NCBI GenBank assembly: GCA_039026955.1
Contig: JBCCLH010000029.1
Location: 1 to 64,000, forward strand
Origin: Kordia sp039026955
GTDB lineage: Bacteria > Bacteroidota > Bacteroidia > Flavobacteriales > Flavobacteriaceae
Length of the DNA stretch: 64,000 nucleotides
Reading direction: 5' to 3'
Part shown: positions 36,967 to 46,860 of the stretch, one piece after another
Numbering within the stretch: the stretch's first letter is position 1
Layout of the letters: every line of letters begins with the position of its first letter
The notes under the pieces: model-generated
What the model was told of the DNA's origin: nothing
Seen by the model: the letters and a program-made list of their open reading frames with translations, nothing else
Database searches by the model: none
Made by a program: the position numbers and the translations under genes

Positions 36967-39900
36967 ATGAAAAAAACCTACTCATTTTTAGCTTTATTGC
37001 TGTGCTTTTCGTTTGCAAATGCGCAATATTGTGCCTCCACTTCTCTTAGTCCTACAGATGACTATATCGGTAGAGTACAATTAAATACGCTGGATAATGC
37101 TAGTCCTTCTGTGCCACCTACAGGATATACAGATTTCACGGGACTTACTCCGACGGACTTAGATACTGGGTCTTCATACACAATAACAATTACAAAAATA
37201 TGGCCAGGACCAACGTTTTCTGAAGCCATTGCCGTGTGGATTGACTTTAATCAAGATGATGATTTTGATGATCCTGGAGAAGACGTCTTTAGTGATGGAG
37301 CTAACACCAATACTCCTGTTTCTGGAACCATCGCAATACCTATTGGAGCTACATTAGGAAATACCAGAATGCGTGTTCAAATGAAAGGTGACAGTGCTGT
37401 ATTAGGTCCTTGTGAAACGTTTAGTTTTGGAGAAGTAGAAGATTATACAGTCAATATTGTCAATACTTCCTTACCGCCAGATATAGAAGTTACTGGAAAT
37501 GCTGTAGCAATAGCAGATGGGTCTGTCAATGTACCATCAACGGCAGATCATACAGATTTTGGAAGTGTGTTTATTTCAGGAGGATTTTTTGATCGAACAT
37601 TTACGATTACTAATGCAGGAACTACTACGAATCTAACACTGTTACCCAATCCGGTAACTTTTGGTGCAGGTACAAGTGCTGATTTCTCAATTATATCACA
37701 ACCTTCAGACTTATTATTATCTGCAGGAGAATCTACCACGTTTACAATTCGATTTGAACCTACAGTGGCTGGCGCAGCGACTGGAGAAATTCTAATTGCA
37801 AACGATGATCCTGATCTGGCTGAACAATCCTATTCTTTTAATATTGCAGGTGATGGAGTGGTGCCGATACCGAGTCCAGGAAACGTATCGACCAACATGC
37901 AACTGTGGTTGAAGGCAAATGTGGGAACTGCACTCACTGGTTCAGATGTAGATACTTGGGCAGATCAATCTCCCAATGGATTTACAGCGACATCCGGTGG
38001 TGCGACAGATGCACAATTCATAACAAATGCTTTAAACTTTAATCCTGTATTACGTTTTGCTGGAAGTGAATACTTAAGTCTAGGAAATCCTACAGAGTTA
38101 GATATTGATCCTCTAACAGAGGAAATGACCATAATTTCAGTAATTGTTTCAGGTGGCGCTAGTACGGGGACGGTAATCTCTAAAGGAACCAATAGCATAC
38201 GTAACTACCAATTGTGGTTAGGAACTACAGATCGCGTAGTACATTATACTTTAGGAAGACCTGATAACGTCAATACTTCTGAAAGATTTGGAACTATCTA
38301 CGCTTTGAATGAGCCTAAAATTACTGCTGGAGTTGTTTCAACCAACGCCAATCCATTCTTGAGACTATCAACCAACGTCAATGGAATAGATGATCCAGCG
38401 TTTACAAACAACGGAATCAATAACGGTAGCAACAATGTTGACGTATTGATTGGAGCACGAAGAAATGAAGATACATTCGGAAATCCTGGATTCAACACTG
38501 ATTCTGGGTATTTATATAATGGAGACATTGCTGAAATCGCTCTTTATGATAGAGCTTTGACAGCAGCAGAATTGGAAAGAGTAGAATCATACCTAGCACT
38601 AAAATACGGAATCACTTTAGGTTCAAATGATGAAAACTGGAACAGTACGACCAATACATCGTCTCCGTTTGGATACGCAGGTACAAGTGAAAATTATGTA
38701 GACTCTAACGGAACTATCATTTGGAATGGTGCAGCAAATGCAGGATATGGATACAATGTATTTGGAATTATTAGAGATGATAACTCTCAGTTTGAGCAAA
38801 CACAATCAAGAAGTGTAAATATATCACCAGCAGATGAATTGACCATCACAAAAGAGTCAGGTTCTTTTGCTTCCAATTTAGGATATTTAATTGTAGGAAA
38901 TAATGGATTGGGAACAACAATTCAATCTACGACATTGCCATTACGAACAACAAGAATATTAAATAAAATATGGCATGCGCATGAAAGTGCTACAGATATT
39001 GGAACTGTTGAACTTGTATTTGATTTAAGTTCAAGTGGATTGACAAACATAGACGATTTAGAACTATACATTGCAGATACAGATACCTTTGCGGCATATG
39101 AAAATTTCCAAGGAACTAATGTTGGTGGTGTCGTAACATTTTCAGGAATAAATTTAGACGATGGACAGTTTTTCACACTTGCTGATCCTGAAACTATCAC
39201 AGGGAACAATGCATTATTCTTTGATGGAGTAGACGATTATGTAGAAGATGTTTCGCCTGCATCAGAAGGGCTAACTAGCTACACGGTAATGGGCTGGATA
39301 CGAAATCCTGGTCAAGCTTTTGCAACGGCAGACAGAGATATTCTTGGTGTAGAAGATCAATTCAATTTCTTTTTAAGTACTGGAGTATTATCCATACAGG
39401 AAGGACAAACCAATAGTAATAGAGCAATAGGAACCGAAACAATAACAGATTGGGTGCACTTTGCAATAGTAGTCAATGCATCAACTGGATTCAACACTAG
39501 TTATTTAAATGGTCGCTCAATCGGAGGTGGTAATCTAGATCCACTAACACCAAATCCAAATCCGTTACGGATGGGAACTTTTGATAACCTCAATTTTTTT
39601 ACAGGTTTTATAGATGAAGTCCGCATCTTTGACGTTGTACTAACCGAAGATCAACTTCGAGAAATGGTGCATCAAGAAATTGAACAGAACGGAAGCAATG
39701 TACGTGGTTCGGTAATTCCAAAAGATATTGAAGACTTTACCTCTGGCGCAAATGTGCCATGGTCTTCATTAGTGGCATATTATGATATGTCGTCAATCAC
39801 AGGAAACCGTATTCAAGACTTAACAGGTGGAGGTACTACCATGTTTATGAAAAACATGAGTACTATTGCACCACAAACAGCGCCAATGCCGTACGTAAGT

Positions 39901-41829
39901 GTTGCAGATGGTAACTGGACAGATGATGCCACGTGGGAATTCGGAACGGTGTGGGATACGCCTTCTGCCAATAGTATCAACTGGTCTATCGTGCAAATTC
40001 AAAATGATGTCATAGCGAGTGCTAGATATTCTACTTTAGGAATATTAATTGATAGTGGAGCTTCGCTAACCATCACAGGAACAAATCCTGTAGTAACAAA
40101 CACATCGCCGTTTGCGGTAACTGCCGGAACAGGATTTGAATTCATTAATACGTGGTATACCGAATTGGATGGTGTGATCGATTTACAAGGAGAAAGTCAA
40201 TTCCGCCAAACCGTACGAAGTGATTTAGCACTGACAAGTGCAGGTTACGTGGAAAGAGATCAACAAGGAACTGCAAATACGTACACATACAATTATTGGT
40301 CTTCGCCAGTGAGTGCTATCAATACATCAGCAAACAATCAAGACTTTACGCTGGGAGCTGTCTTATTTGATGGAACCAATCCAAGTTCCCCAGGAGCCAT
40401 TACCTGGACTACAGCAGATGATGGAGGTACCTCTCCATTGACCATCAGTTCAGAGTGGGTTTTCAAATATGTAAATGGTGCTGATGAAGATTACAATGCT
40501 TGGCAATTTGCTAGAAATACTGGAACCATTTCGGCAGGTGAAGGATACACAATGAAAGGAGTGTCAACAACGTTGGACGAATTGGAAGAACAAAACTATG
40601 TATTCCGAGGAAAACCAAACAATGGAGTCATTACTGTAGGACCTCTAGATGATGGAAACTTATACTTAGTTGGAAATCCGTATTTATCAGCATTAGATGC
40701 AGATGTATTTATCGCGGATAATCCTGATACCTCACAAACATTATATTTCTGGGAACATTGGGGCGGAGGAACACACAATCTATTAGACTATCAAGGCGGA
40801 TATGCTATGTACAATAACAGTGGTGGAGCTCCAGCAATGTCACATCCATCAGTAAGTCAAACAGGATCAGGAACCAAAACTCCAGGAAGATTTATTCCAG
40901 TAGGACAAGGTTTCTTTGTTCAAGGAGATAATGGATCAACCACAAACGTTGAATTCAACAATGCACAACGAGGATTCCCTTCGGTACTTGTGACTGAAAA
41001 CTTTGGTGGCGCCTCTGTATTTGTTAGACCTTATGATGAGGACGATTCTATAGTATTCGAAAATCCTGAAAATGGAACTACTATTATAGAAGAACCAGTC
41101 AATTCAGAATTTTACGCTGAACCTACACCAGCAAACCTTCGTCCAGACAAAAGAACAAAGATTCGTTTAGGATATCGAAATCCAGCAGGATTCCATCGCC
41201 AAATTCTATTAACATTTGATAGAAGAGCAACTGATAATTATGATTCAGGATTTGATGGAAAATCAATTGGAGTCGCAGACAATGATATGTATTGGTCACT
41301 AAATAGTGAAAAATATACAATTCAAGGAATAGGACTTTTTGATGAAGACAAAGAAATTGATCTTGGTTTGGTGTCAGACGCTCCAGGCGGCGGACTCATT
41401 AAACTAGATGCTGCTGAATATTTTAATGACAATGTTGGAATATACATTCGAAATAATTACACCGGAATCACATACAATCTAAGAGATGGTGACTTCCAAG
41501 TAGACATTCAAGCAGGAGAAACAAATGATAAATATACATTGGTATTCAAACCAGGAAATGCATTAAGTATCAACGAAACCATCCTTGAAGAAGGAATCAT
41601 CATGTATACAGACACCAAAACAGAAGAGTTGGTAATTACAAACAATACCAACTTCCAATTGGAACGTATTGACATGCATACCATTTTAGGACAACAAATT
41701 AATGCCATAACCGACGGCATCGAGGAAACAACCATTCGAATTCCTATTGACGATGTCGCAAGTGGTATTTATGTAATAAGTATATATTCTGATAGCGGAA
41801 AAATTAGTAAAAAACTAGTCATTCAATAA
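36967..41829 (+). CDS. Large T9SS-secreted multidomain surface protein
   Basis: 1620 residues. Signal peptide MKKTYSFLALLLCFSFANAQ; a GEVED domain at about 60-158 (WIDFNQDDDFDDPGEDVF, FGEVEDYTVNI); a choice-of-anchor D segment (about 165-297); a concanavalin/LamG-like fold with ADQSPNGFTAT and YLALKYGITLG (about 310-545); a second LamG domain (DGVDDYVEDVSP to GFIDEVRIFD, about 750-890); long low-homology regions; and a C-terminal sorting domain (VASGIYVISIYSDSGKISKKLVIQ). Likely an adhesin or a glycan-binding surface protein exported by the type IX system. A weak -7 element TTACTTTG is upstream. Closed by a strong terminator. Confidence 0.88.
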   Translation: MKKTYSFLALLLCFSFANAQYCASTSLSPTDDYIGRVQLNTLDNASPSVPPTGYTDFTGLTPTDLDTGSSYTITITKIWPGPTFSEAIAVWIDFNQDDDFDDPGEDVFSDGANTNTPVSGTIAIPIGATLGNTRMRVQMKGDSAVLGPCETFSFGEVEDYTVNIVNTSLPPDIEVTGNAVAIADGSVNVPSTADHTDFGSVFISGGFFDRTFTITNAGTTTNLTLLPNPVTFGAGTSADFSIISQPSDLLLSAGESTTFTIRFEPTVAGAATGEILIANDDPDLAEQSYSFNIAGDGVVPIPSPGNVSTNMQLWLKANVGTALTGSDVDTWADQSPNGFTATSGGATDAQFITNALNFNPVLRFAGSEYLSLGNPTELDIDPLTEEMTIISVIVSGGASTGTVISKGTNSIRNYQLWLGTTDRVVHYTLGRPDNVNTSERFGTIYALNEPKITAGVVSTNANPFLRLSTNVNGIDDPAFTNNGINNGSNNVDVLIGARRNEDTFGNPGFNTDSGYLYNGDIAEIALYDRALTAAELERVESYLALKYGITLGSNDENWNSTTNTSSPFGYAGTSENYVDSNGTIIWNGAANAGYGYNVFGIIRDDNSQFEQTQSRSVNISPADELTITKESGSFASNLGYLIVGNNGLGTTIQSTTLPLRTTRILNKIWHAHESATDIGTVELVFDLSSSGLTNIDDLELYIADTDTFAAYENFQGTNVGGVVTFSGINLDDGQFFTLADPETITGNNALFFDGVDDYVEDVSPASEGLTSYTVMGWIRNPGQAFATADRDILGVEDQFNFFLSTGVLSIQEGQTNSNRAIGTETITDWVHFAIVVNASTGFNTSYLNGRSIGGGNLDPLTPNPNPLRMGTFDNLNFFTGFIDEVRIFDVVLTEDQLREMVHQEIEQNGSNVRGSVIPKDIEDFTSGANVPWSSLVAYYDMSSITGNRIQDLTGGGTTMFMKNMSTIAPQTAPMPYVSVADGNWTDDATWEFGTVWDTPSANSINWSIVQIQNDVIASARYSTLGILIDSGASLTITGTNPVVTNTSPFAVTAGTGFEFINTWYTELDGVIDLQGESQFRQTVRSDLALTSAGYVERDQQGTANTYTYNYWSSPVSAINTSANNQDFTLGAVLFDGTNPSSPGAITWTTADDGGTSPLTISSEWVFKYVNGADEDYNAWQFARNTGTISAGEGYTMKGVSTTLDELEEQNYVFRGKPNNGVITVGPLDDGNLYLVGNPYLSALDADVFIADNPDTSQTLYFWEHWGGGTHNLLDYQGGYAMYNNSGGAPAMSHPSVSQTGSGTKTPGRFIPVGQGFFVQGDNGSTTNVEFNNAQRGFPSVLVTENFGGASVFVRPYDEDDSIVFENPENGTTIIEEPVNSEFYAEPTPANLRPDKRTKIRLGYRNPAGFHRQILLTFDRRATDNYDSGFDGKSIGVADNDMYWSLNSEKYTIQGIGLFDEDKEIDLGLVSDAPGGGLIKLDAAEYFNDNVGIYIRNNYTGITYNLRDGDFQVDIQAGETNDKYTLVFKPGNALSINETILEEGIIMYTDTKTEELVITNNTNFQLERIDMHTILGQQINAITDGIEETTIRIPIDDVASGIYVISIYSDSGKISKKLVIQ

Positions 41830-41850
41830 ATCAGAAAAACACACAATACA

Positions 41851-41883
41851 AAAGACCACTTGAAAACCAAGTGGTCTTTTTTT
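41851..41883 (+). terminator. Terminator after the T9SS surface protein
   Basis: Twelve-base stem AAAGACCACTTG/CAAGTGGTCTTT (41851-41862 with 41868-41879) and T tract, 22 bp after the stop codon. Confidence 0.92.
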
Positions 41884-42009
41884 ATGCGTGAAACTCAATT
41901 TTTTTATTTCAAAAGAAATGTCAATTGAGAGATAGCAGCTTTTTTTATTTAACACATTACAATTCAATGAAATTCATTAATTTCGCAAATTCAATACAGA
42001 GCAGAAAAA

Positions 42010-45000
42010 ATGGCTACTAAATTTACAGAGTATAAAGGACTAAACTTGCCTGTAGTTGCAGAAGAAATCCTCAACTATTGGGAAGAAAACAACATCTTTG
42101 AAAAAAGTGTCACTTCACGTGAAGGTGCCGAATCATTCGTGTTTTTTGAAGGACCACCATCCGCAAACGGATTGCCTGGAATCCACCACGTATTAGCTAG
42201 AGCAATTAAAGATATTTTCTGTCGTTACAAAACGCTCAAAGGATACCAAGTAAAACGGAAAGCAGGTTGGGATACACACGGACTTCCAATCGAATTAGGT
42301 GTTGAAAAAGAACTAAACATCACAAAAGAAGACATCGGGAAAAAAATCTCGATTGTAGAATACAACGAAGCCTGTAAAAAAGCAGTCATGCGTTACACAC
42401 ACATCTGGAACGATATGACACGCAGAACAGGCTACTGGGTGGACATGGACAATCCATACATCACCTACAAACCAAAATACATGGAAAGTGTATGGTGGTT
42501 GTTAAAGCAAATCTATGACAAAGGCTTGATGTACAAAGGCTACACCATCCAACCATATTCGCCAAAAGCAGGAACTGGATTAAGTTCGCACGAATTAAAT
42601 CAACCTGGAACCTATCAAGATGTTACAGATACGACGGTAGTAGCACAATTCAAAGCGATTCAAGAAACCTTGCCATCAGGATTACAAAATATTGGCGATG
42701 TACACTTTTTAGCTTGGACGACGACACCTTGGACCTTACCATCAAACACAGCGTTGACCGTAGGACCAAAAATTGATTATGTAGTTGTACAAACCTACAA
42801 TCAGTATACGTTTGAGCCAATCAATATAGTATTGGCGAAGAATTTGGTTGGGAAGCAATTTGCGGGTAAATTCACGAAAGTGGAAACCCAAGAAGAAGTA
42901 GCCGCATATCAGCAAGGCGATAAAAAAATACCATACTTCATCACTAGTGAGCACAAAGGAAGCGATTTAGTCGGAATCAAATACGAGCAATTATTAACCT
43001 ATGCATTGCCGCATGACCATCCTGAAAATGCCTTTAGAGTCATTTCGGGTGATTTCGTTACGACGGAAGATGGAACAGGAATCGTACATACAGCGCCAAC
43101 TTTTGGTGCAGATGATGCGAAAGTTGCGAAAGAAGCAACGCCAGAAATACCACCAATGTTAGTGAAAGATGAAAATGACAATTTGGTGCCGTTGGTAGAC
43201 TTGCAAGGACGTTTTAGACCAGAATTGGGTGAATTCGGAGGGAAATATGTAAAGAATGAATACTATGCCGACGGAGAAGCTCCAGAAAAATCTATAGATG
43301 TCGAATTGGCAATCAAACTTAAAACAGAAAACAAAGCCTTTAAGGTTGAAAAATATTTACACAGTTATCCAAACTGTTGGCGTACGGACAAGCCAATCTT
43401 ATATTATCCGTTAGATTCGTGGTTTATCAAAATTACGGATGTCAAAGATAGCATGTACGACTTAAACCAAACGATCAATTGGAAACCAAAATCTACAGGT
43501 GAAGGTCGTTTTGGAAACTGGATTGCCGGTGCAAATGATTGGAACTTATCACGATCACGTTTTTGGGGAATTCCATTGCCAATCTGGCGTACGGAAGACG
43601 GAAAAGAAGAATTGATGGTAGGCTCGTTGGCAGAATTAAAAGCGGAAATCAAAAAAGCAATCGACGCAGGAGTTGAAACGGAAGATGTATATGCCGATTT
43701 TGAAGTGGGCAATATGTCTGAGGAAAACTACGATAAAGTCGATTTACACAAACATATTGTAGATCAAATCACGTTGGTATCACCTTCTGGGAAGCCAATG
43801 AAACGTGAAAGTGACTTAATTGACGTTTGGTTTGATTCTGGCTCAATGCCATATGCACAATGGCATTATCCGTTTGAAAACAAAGAACTCATCGACAATA
43901 AGGAAAGCTATCCAGCAAACTTTATTGCGGAAGGAGTTGATCAAACACGTGGATGGTTTTATACGCTACACGCGATAGGAACGATGGTATTTGACTCGGT
44001 TGCGTATAAAAATGTGGTTTCAAACGGTTTGGTATTAGACAAAAACGGACAAAAAATGTCCAAACGTCTTGGAAACGCAGTGGACCCATTCAAAACATTA
44101 GATCAATACGGTCCAGATGCAACGCGTTGGTACATGATTTCAAATGCAAATCCTTGGGACAACTTAAAGTTCGATTTAGAAGGAATTGCAGAAGTACGTC
44201 GTAAGTTTTTCGGAACCTTATACAACACGTACTCATTCTTCTGTTTATATGCGAACATTGACAACTTTACGTACAGTGAAGCCGAAATTCCATTAGCAGA
44301 ACGCCCAGAAATCGATCGTTGGATACTTTCGGAATTGCACACACTCATCAAATATGTAGATGAAAGCTACGCGGATTACGAACCGACAAAAGCTGCGAGA
44401 GCTATTTCTGAATTTGTACAGGAAAACTTAAGTAACTGGTTCGTGCGTTTAAGCAGAAGAAGATTCTGGAAAGGAGACTATCAACACGATAAAATATCAG
44501 CATACCAAACCTTATATACGTGTATGTTGACAGTTGCGAAGCTTGGAGCGCCAATTGCGCCGTTCTATATGGACAGACTTTACAAAGATTTAACCCAAGC
44601 AACAGCAAAAGAAAACTTTGAAAGTGTACATTTGGCCAAATTTCCAAAATTTGATGAAGCGTTCATTGACAAGTCGTTAGAGCGTAAAATGGAAAATGCG
44701 CAAACAATATCTTCTTTAGTATTATCGTTAAGAGCTAAAGAAAAGATAAAAGTGCGCCAGCCATTGCAACGTGTGATGATTCCTGTATTGGATGCGCAGA
44801 CAAAGGCTGAAATTACCGCTGTGGCGGAACTAATCAAATCGGAAGTAAACGTAAAAGAAATTGAATTGTTAGACGATGCTTCGGGAATATTAGTCAAGCA
44901 AATCAAGCCAAATTTCAAGGTATTAGGGCCAAAATTCGGAAGAGATATGAAGGCGGCTGCGGCACTAATCATGCAGTTTGGACAGGAAGAAATTGCCGAA

Positions 45001-45414
45001 ATTGAAAAAACAGGAAGTATCTCTGTAGAAATTAACGGAAAAAGTAGTACATTAGATATTACAGAAGTGGAAATCACTTCTCAAGACATAGAAGGTTGGT
45101 TGGTAGCCAATTCGGGAGGAATTACCGTAGCGTTAGACGTTACCATAACTGATGAGTTACGAAAAGAAGGAATTGCAAGAGAACTTGTAAACAGAATTCA
45201 AAACGTACGTAAAGATTCAGGGTTTGAAGTCACGGATAAAATTCACGTAACGCTACAAAAAGATGAACATTTAGTCGATGCCATCAATAGTAATTTGGAC
45301 TATTTAACGACAGAAACGTTGACAGCCCAATTAGACTTTGTAGAGCAGCTCGACAGTGGTACAGAAATTGCTTTTGACGAGGTGAATACCGTATTGTTTA
45401 TTAAAAAAATGTAG
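42010..45414 (+). CDS. ileS: Isoleucyl-tRNA synthetase, type 2, with GxHH motif
   Basis: 1134 residues, longer than the roughly 940 of the common bacterial form and matching the eukaryote-like type 2 enzyme. The class I signature normally reading HIGH is here G57-I58-H59-H60 (ANGLPGIHHVLARAIKD), that is, the first and third positions are exchanged. KMSKR is present near residue 682 (NGQKMSKRLGN). The editing domain holds the TTPWTLPSNTAL and GTGIVHTAPTFGADD segments. Type 2 enzymes are linked to low mupirocin sensitivity. The traR/dksA-like gene follows 3 bp later. Confidence 0.96.
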   Translation: MATKFTEYKGLNLPVVAEEILNYWEENNIFEKSVTSREGAESFVFFEGPPSANGLPGIHHVLARAIKDIFCRYKTLKGYQVKRKAGWDTHGLPIELGVEKELNITKEDIGKKISIVEYNEACKKAVMRYTHIWNDMTRRTGYWVDMDNPYITYKPKYMESVWWLLKQIYDKGLMYKGYTIQPYSPKAGTGLSSHELNQPGTYQDVTDTTVVAQFKAIQETLPSGLQNIGDVHFLAWTTTPWTLPSNTALTVGPKIDYVVVQTYNQYTFEPINIVLAKNLVGKQFAGKFTKVETQEEVAAYQQGDKKIPYFITSEHKGSDLVGIKYEQLLTYALPHDHPENAFRVISGDFVTTEDGTGIVHTAPTFGADDAKVAKEATPEIPPMLVKDENDNLVPLVDLQGRFRPELGEFGGKYVKNEYYADGEAPEKSIDVELAIKLKTENKAFKVEKYLHSYPNCWRTDKPILYYPLDSWFIKITDVKDSMYDLNQTINWKPKSTGEGRFGNWIAGANDWNLSRSRFWGIPLPIWRTEDGKEELMVGSLAELKAEIKKAIDAGVETEDVYADFEVGNMSEENYDKVDLHKHIVDQITLVSPSGKPMKRESDLIDVWFDSGSMPYAQWHYPFENKELIDNKESYPANFIAEGVDQTRGWFYTLHAIGTMVFDSVAYKNVVSNGLVLDKNGQKMSKRLGNAVDPFKTLDQYGPDATRWYMISNANPWDNLKFDLEGIAEVRRKFFGTLYNTYSFFCLYANIDNFTYSEAEIPLAERPEIDRWILSELHTLIKYVDESYADYEPTKAARAISEFVQENLSNWFVRLSRRRFWKGDYQHDKISAYQTLYTCMLTVAKLGAPIAPFYMDRLYKDLTQATAKENFESVHLAKFPKFDEAFIDKSLERKMENAQTISSLVLSLRAKEKIKVRQPLQRVMIPVLDAQTKAEITAVAELIKSEVNVKEIELLDDASGILVKQIKPNFKVLGPKFGRDMKAAAALIMQFGQEEIAEIEKTGSISVEINGKSSTLDITEVEITSQDIEGWLVANSGGITVALDVTITDELRKEGIARELVNRIQNVRKDSGFEVTDKIHVTLQKDEHLVDAINSNLDYLTTETLTAQLDFVEQLDSGTEIAFDEVNTVLFIKKM

Positions 45415-45417
45415 ATC

Positions 45418-45798
45418 ATGGACGACATTAAAATAAGATACTCAGACAAACAGCTTGCAGAATTCAAGCAAATCATTCAAGATAAAATTGATCAGTCACA
45501 AAAGGATTTATCGCTTTTAAAAAGCGCCTACATGAACGACCATAATAATGGTACGGATGATACTTCACCAACGTTCAAAGCGTTTGAAGAAGGTTCAACG
45601 ACCATGTCGAAAGAAAAAAACATGCAATTGGCCATTCGTCAAGAAAAGTTCATTCGCGATCTTAAAAATGCATTAATTCGTATTGAAAACAAAACCTACG
45701 GAATTTGCAGAGTGACAGGAAAATTGATCAATCCTGAGCGTCTAAAATTAGTGCCACACGCTACGTTAAGTATCGAAGCAAAAAATATGCAGAAATAA
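45418..45798 (+). CDS. TraR/DksA-family protein lacking most zinc-finger cysteines
   Basis: 126 residues: an N-terminal coiled-coil-like helix pair and a C-terminal zinc-finger region. The canonical YGICxxCxxxI...ATLCIxC pattern reads YGICRVTGKLI and ATLSIEAKN, so one of four metal ligands remains. The fold may hold without zinc, as in some DksA paralogues. DksA acts on RNA polymerase with ppGpp. It is the last gene after ileS, 3 bp away, and has a terminator. Confidence 0.88.
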   Translation: MDDIKIRYSDKQLAEFKQIIQDKIDQSQKDLSLLKSAYMNDHNNGTDDTSPTFKAFEEGSTTMSKEKNMQLAIRQEKFIRDLKNALIRIENKTYGICRVTGKLINPERLKLVPHATLSIEAKNMQK

Positions 45799-45817
45799 GA
45801 AACGATATTGTTTCCAT

Positions 45818-45843
45818 AAAGCGCTCATTGAGCGCTTTTTTTG
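45818..45843 (+). terminator. Terminator of the ileS operon
   Basis: Stem AAAGCGCTC/GAGCGCTTT with a 3-base loop (45818-45838), followed by T residues, 19 bp after the stop codon. Confidence 0.85.
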
Positions 45844-45937
45844 GTTTATAAGTTTATTTTTGTTGATTTGAAATTAAAAAAGAAGCTATTTTGAATTCAA
45901 GATTATCTTCAAAAACTCAAATTACAATATCCCAAGC

Positions 45938-45972
45938 TTCACTTCGAGTGTCCTGAACTTGATTCAGGATTT
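45938..45972. repeat. Short palindrome, family C copy
   Basis: CTTCACTTCGAGTG followed by TCCTGAACTTGATTCAGGA. The palindrome shares TGAACTTGATTCA with family B elements at 7648-7726 and family C at 15401-15419. Confidence 0.65.
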
Positions 45973-46056
45973 ATCAAGAAGTACTTAGAAGCACCAATTT
46001 TAAAGTTAACGCATCTTAGTAATGTAAAATACTAAAGTTTCAATTGATAAAAACCC

Positions 46057-46195
46057 ACAACAGAGTGCAGCGACCAACCGACAACCAACGAAGCAAAATA
46101 TAAAATGTAAAACTCAAGATTTTAAATGAAAAAGTAATTTCCTGACAACTGACAACTGACAACTGACAACTGATAACCAACAACCGACAACAAAC
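46057..46195. repeat. Composite repeat ending in a heptameric tandem array (copy 1)
   Basis: A part with GCAGCGACCAAC and AAAATGTAAAA, the 19-base AAATGAAAAAGTAATTTCC (46124-46142), then TGACAAC heptamers (46143-46177) and related bases up to the start codon at 46201. The same order occurs at 51541-51737 before uvrC, with a different heptamer. Confidence 0.75.
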
Positions 46196-46200
46196 CAAAA

Positions 46201-46818
46201 ATGCCAAAACCCATTTACATACTATCCTTCATACTCTGCATACACCTCTGTTTCGCCCAAAAAACCACCCAGCAAACACTCACAATTCATGAAATCGAAG
46301 AAATTCGTATCAATACGGAAAAAATATTTCAACTCAACATTTACAGCACTAATGATGATGTGTTGAAGGTGGAAACGCAAATGGAAGGCGAATACTATCG
46401 AGATGTCAATGTCATCACAGCCACGAAGGACAAAAAATTGCAGCTTTCCTGTAAATTGGCAGAAGGTTTTACATTGCCAAACGATAAATTGAGTGCACAT
46501 AAAGTGTTTTCAATTACTATGAATATCTATATTCCCAAAAAATTGAAAGTACAGTTAGAAGGTGACGAAACCCAAGTCTATGTGCAAGGAAACTATAAAA
46601 AATTCTGGGGATTGCTCATTTCAGGGAATTATACCTTGAACGAATTGGAAGGCGAAGCCATCATTCAAACCAAAAAAGGAGACATTCACTATATCAAACA
46701 AAAATTACCCACTTTTGAAACCGCTTCGGAGCAGCAAATTGTCTTTTACGAAAAAGGAAAAAAAGTAGAATTAAAAGCCGATAACGGAAAGATTACGTAT
46801 TCTTCGAATAAAGGATAA
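46201..46818 (+). CDS. Small exported protein of unknown function
   Basis: 205 residues with a signal peptide (MPKPIYILSFILCIHLCFAQ). The rest is beta-rich with IYIPKKLKVQLEGDETQVYVQGNYK, resembling the repeating strands of auto-transporter-adhesin-like or DUF4097-like proteins, but I do not recognise a family surely. It is 42 bp before lspA and is probably in the same transcript. It follows a tandem heptamer array. Confidence 0.7.
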   Translation: MPKPIYILSFILCIHLCFAQKTTQQTLTIHEIEEIRINTEKIFQLNIYSTNDDVLKVETQMEGEYYRDVNVITATKDKKLQLSCKLAEGFTLPNDKLSAHKVFSITMNIYIPKKLKVQLEGDETQVYVQGNYKKFWGLLISGNYTLNELEGEAIIQTKKGDIHYIKQKLPTFETASEQQIVFYEKGKKVELKADNGKITYSSNKG

Positions 46819-46860
46819 AATATTCTTATTTTAGCGGACTATTAGGGAAATACACGACAC

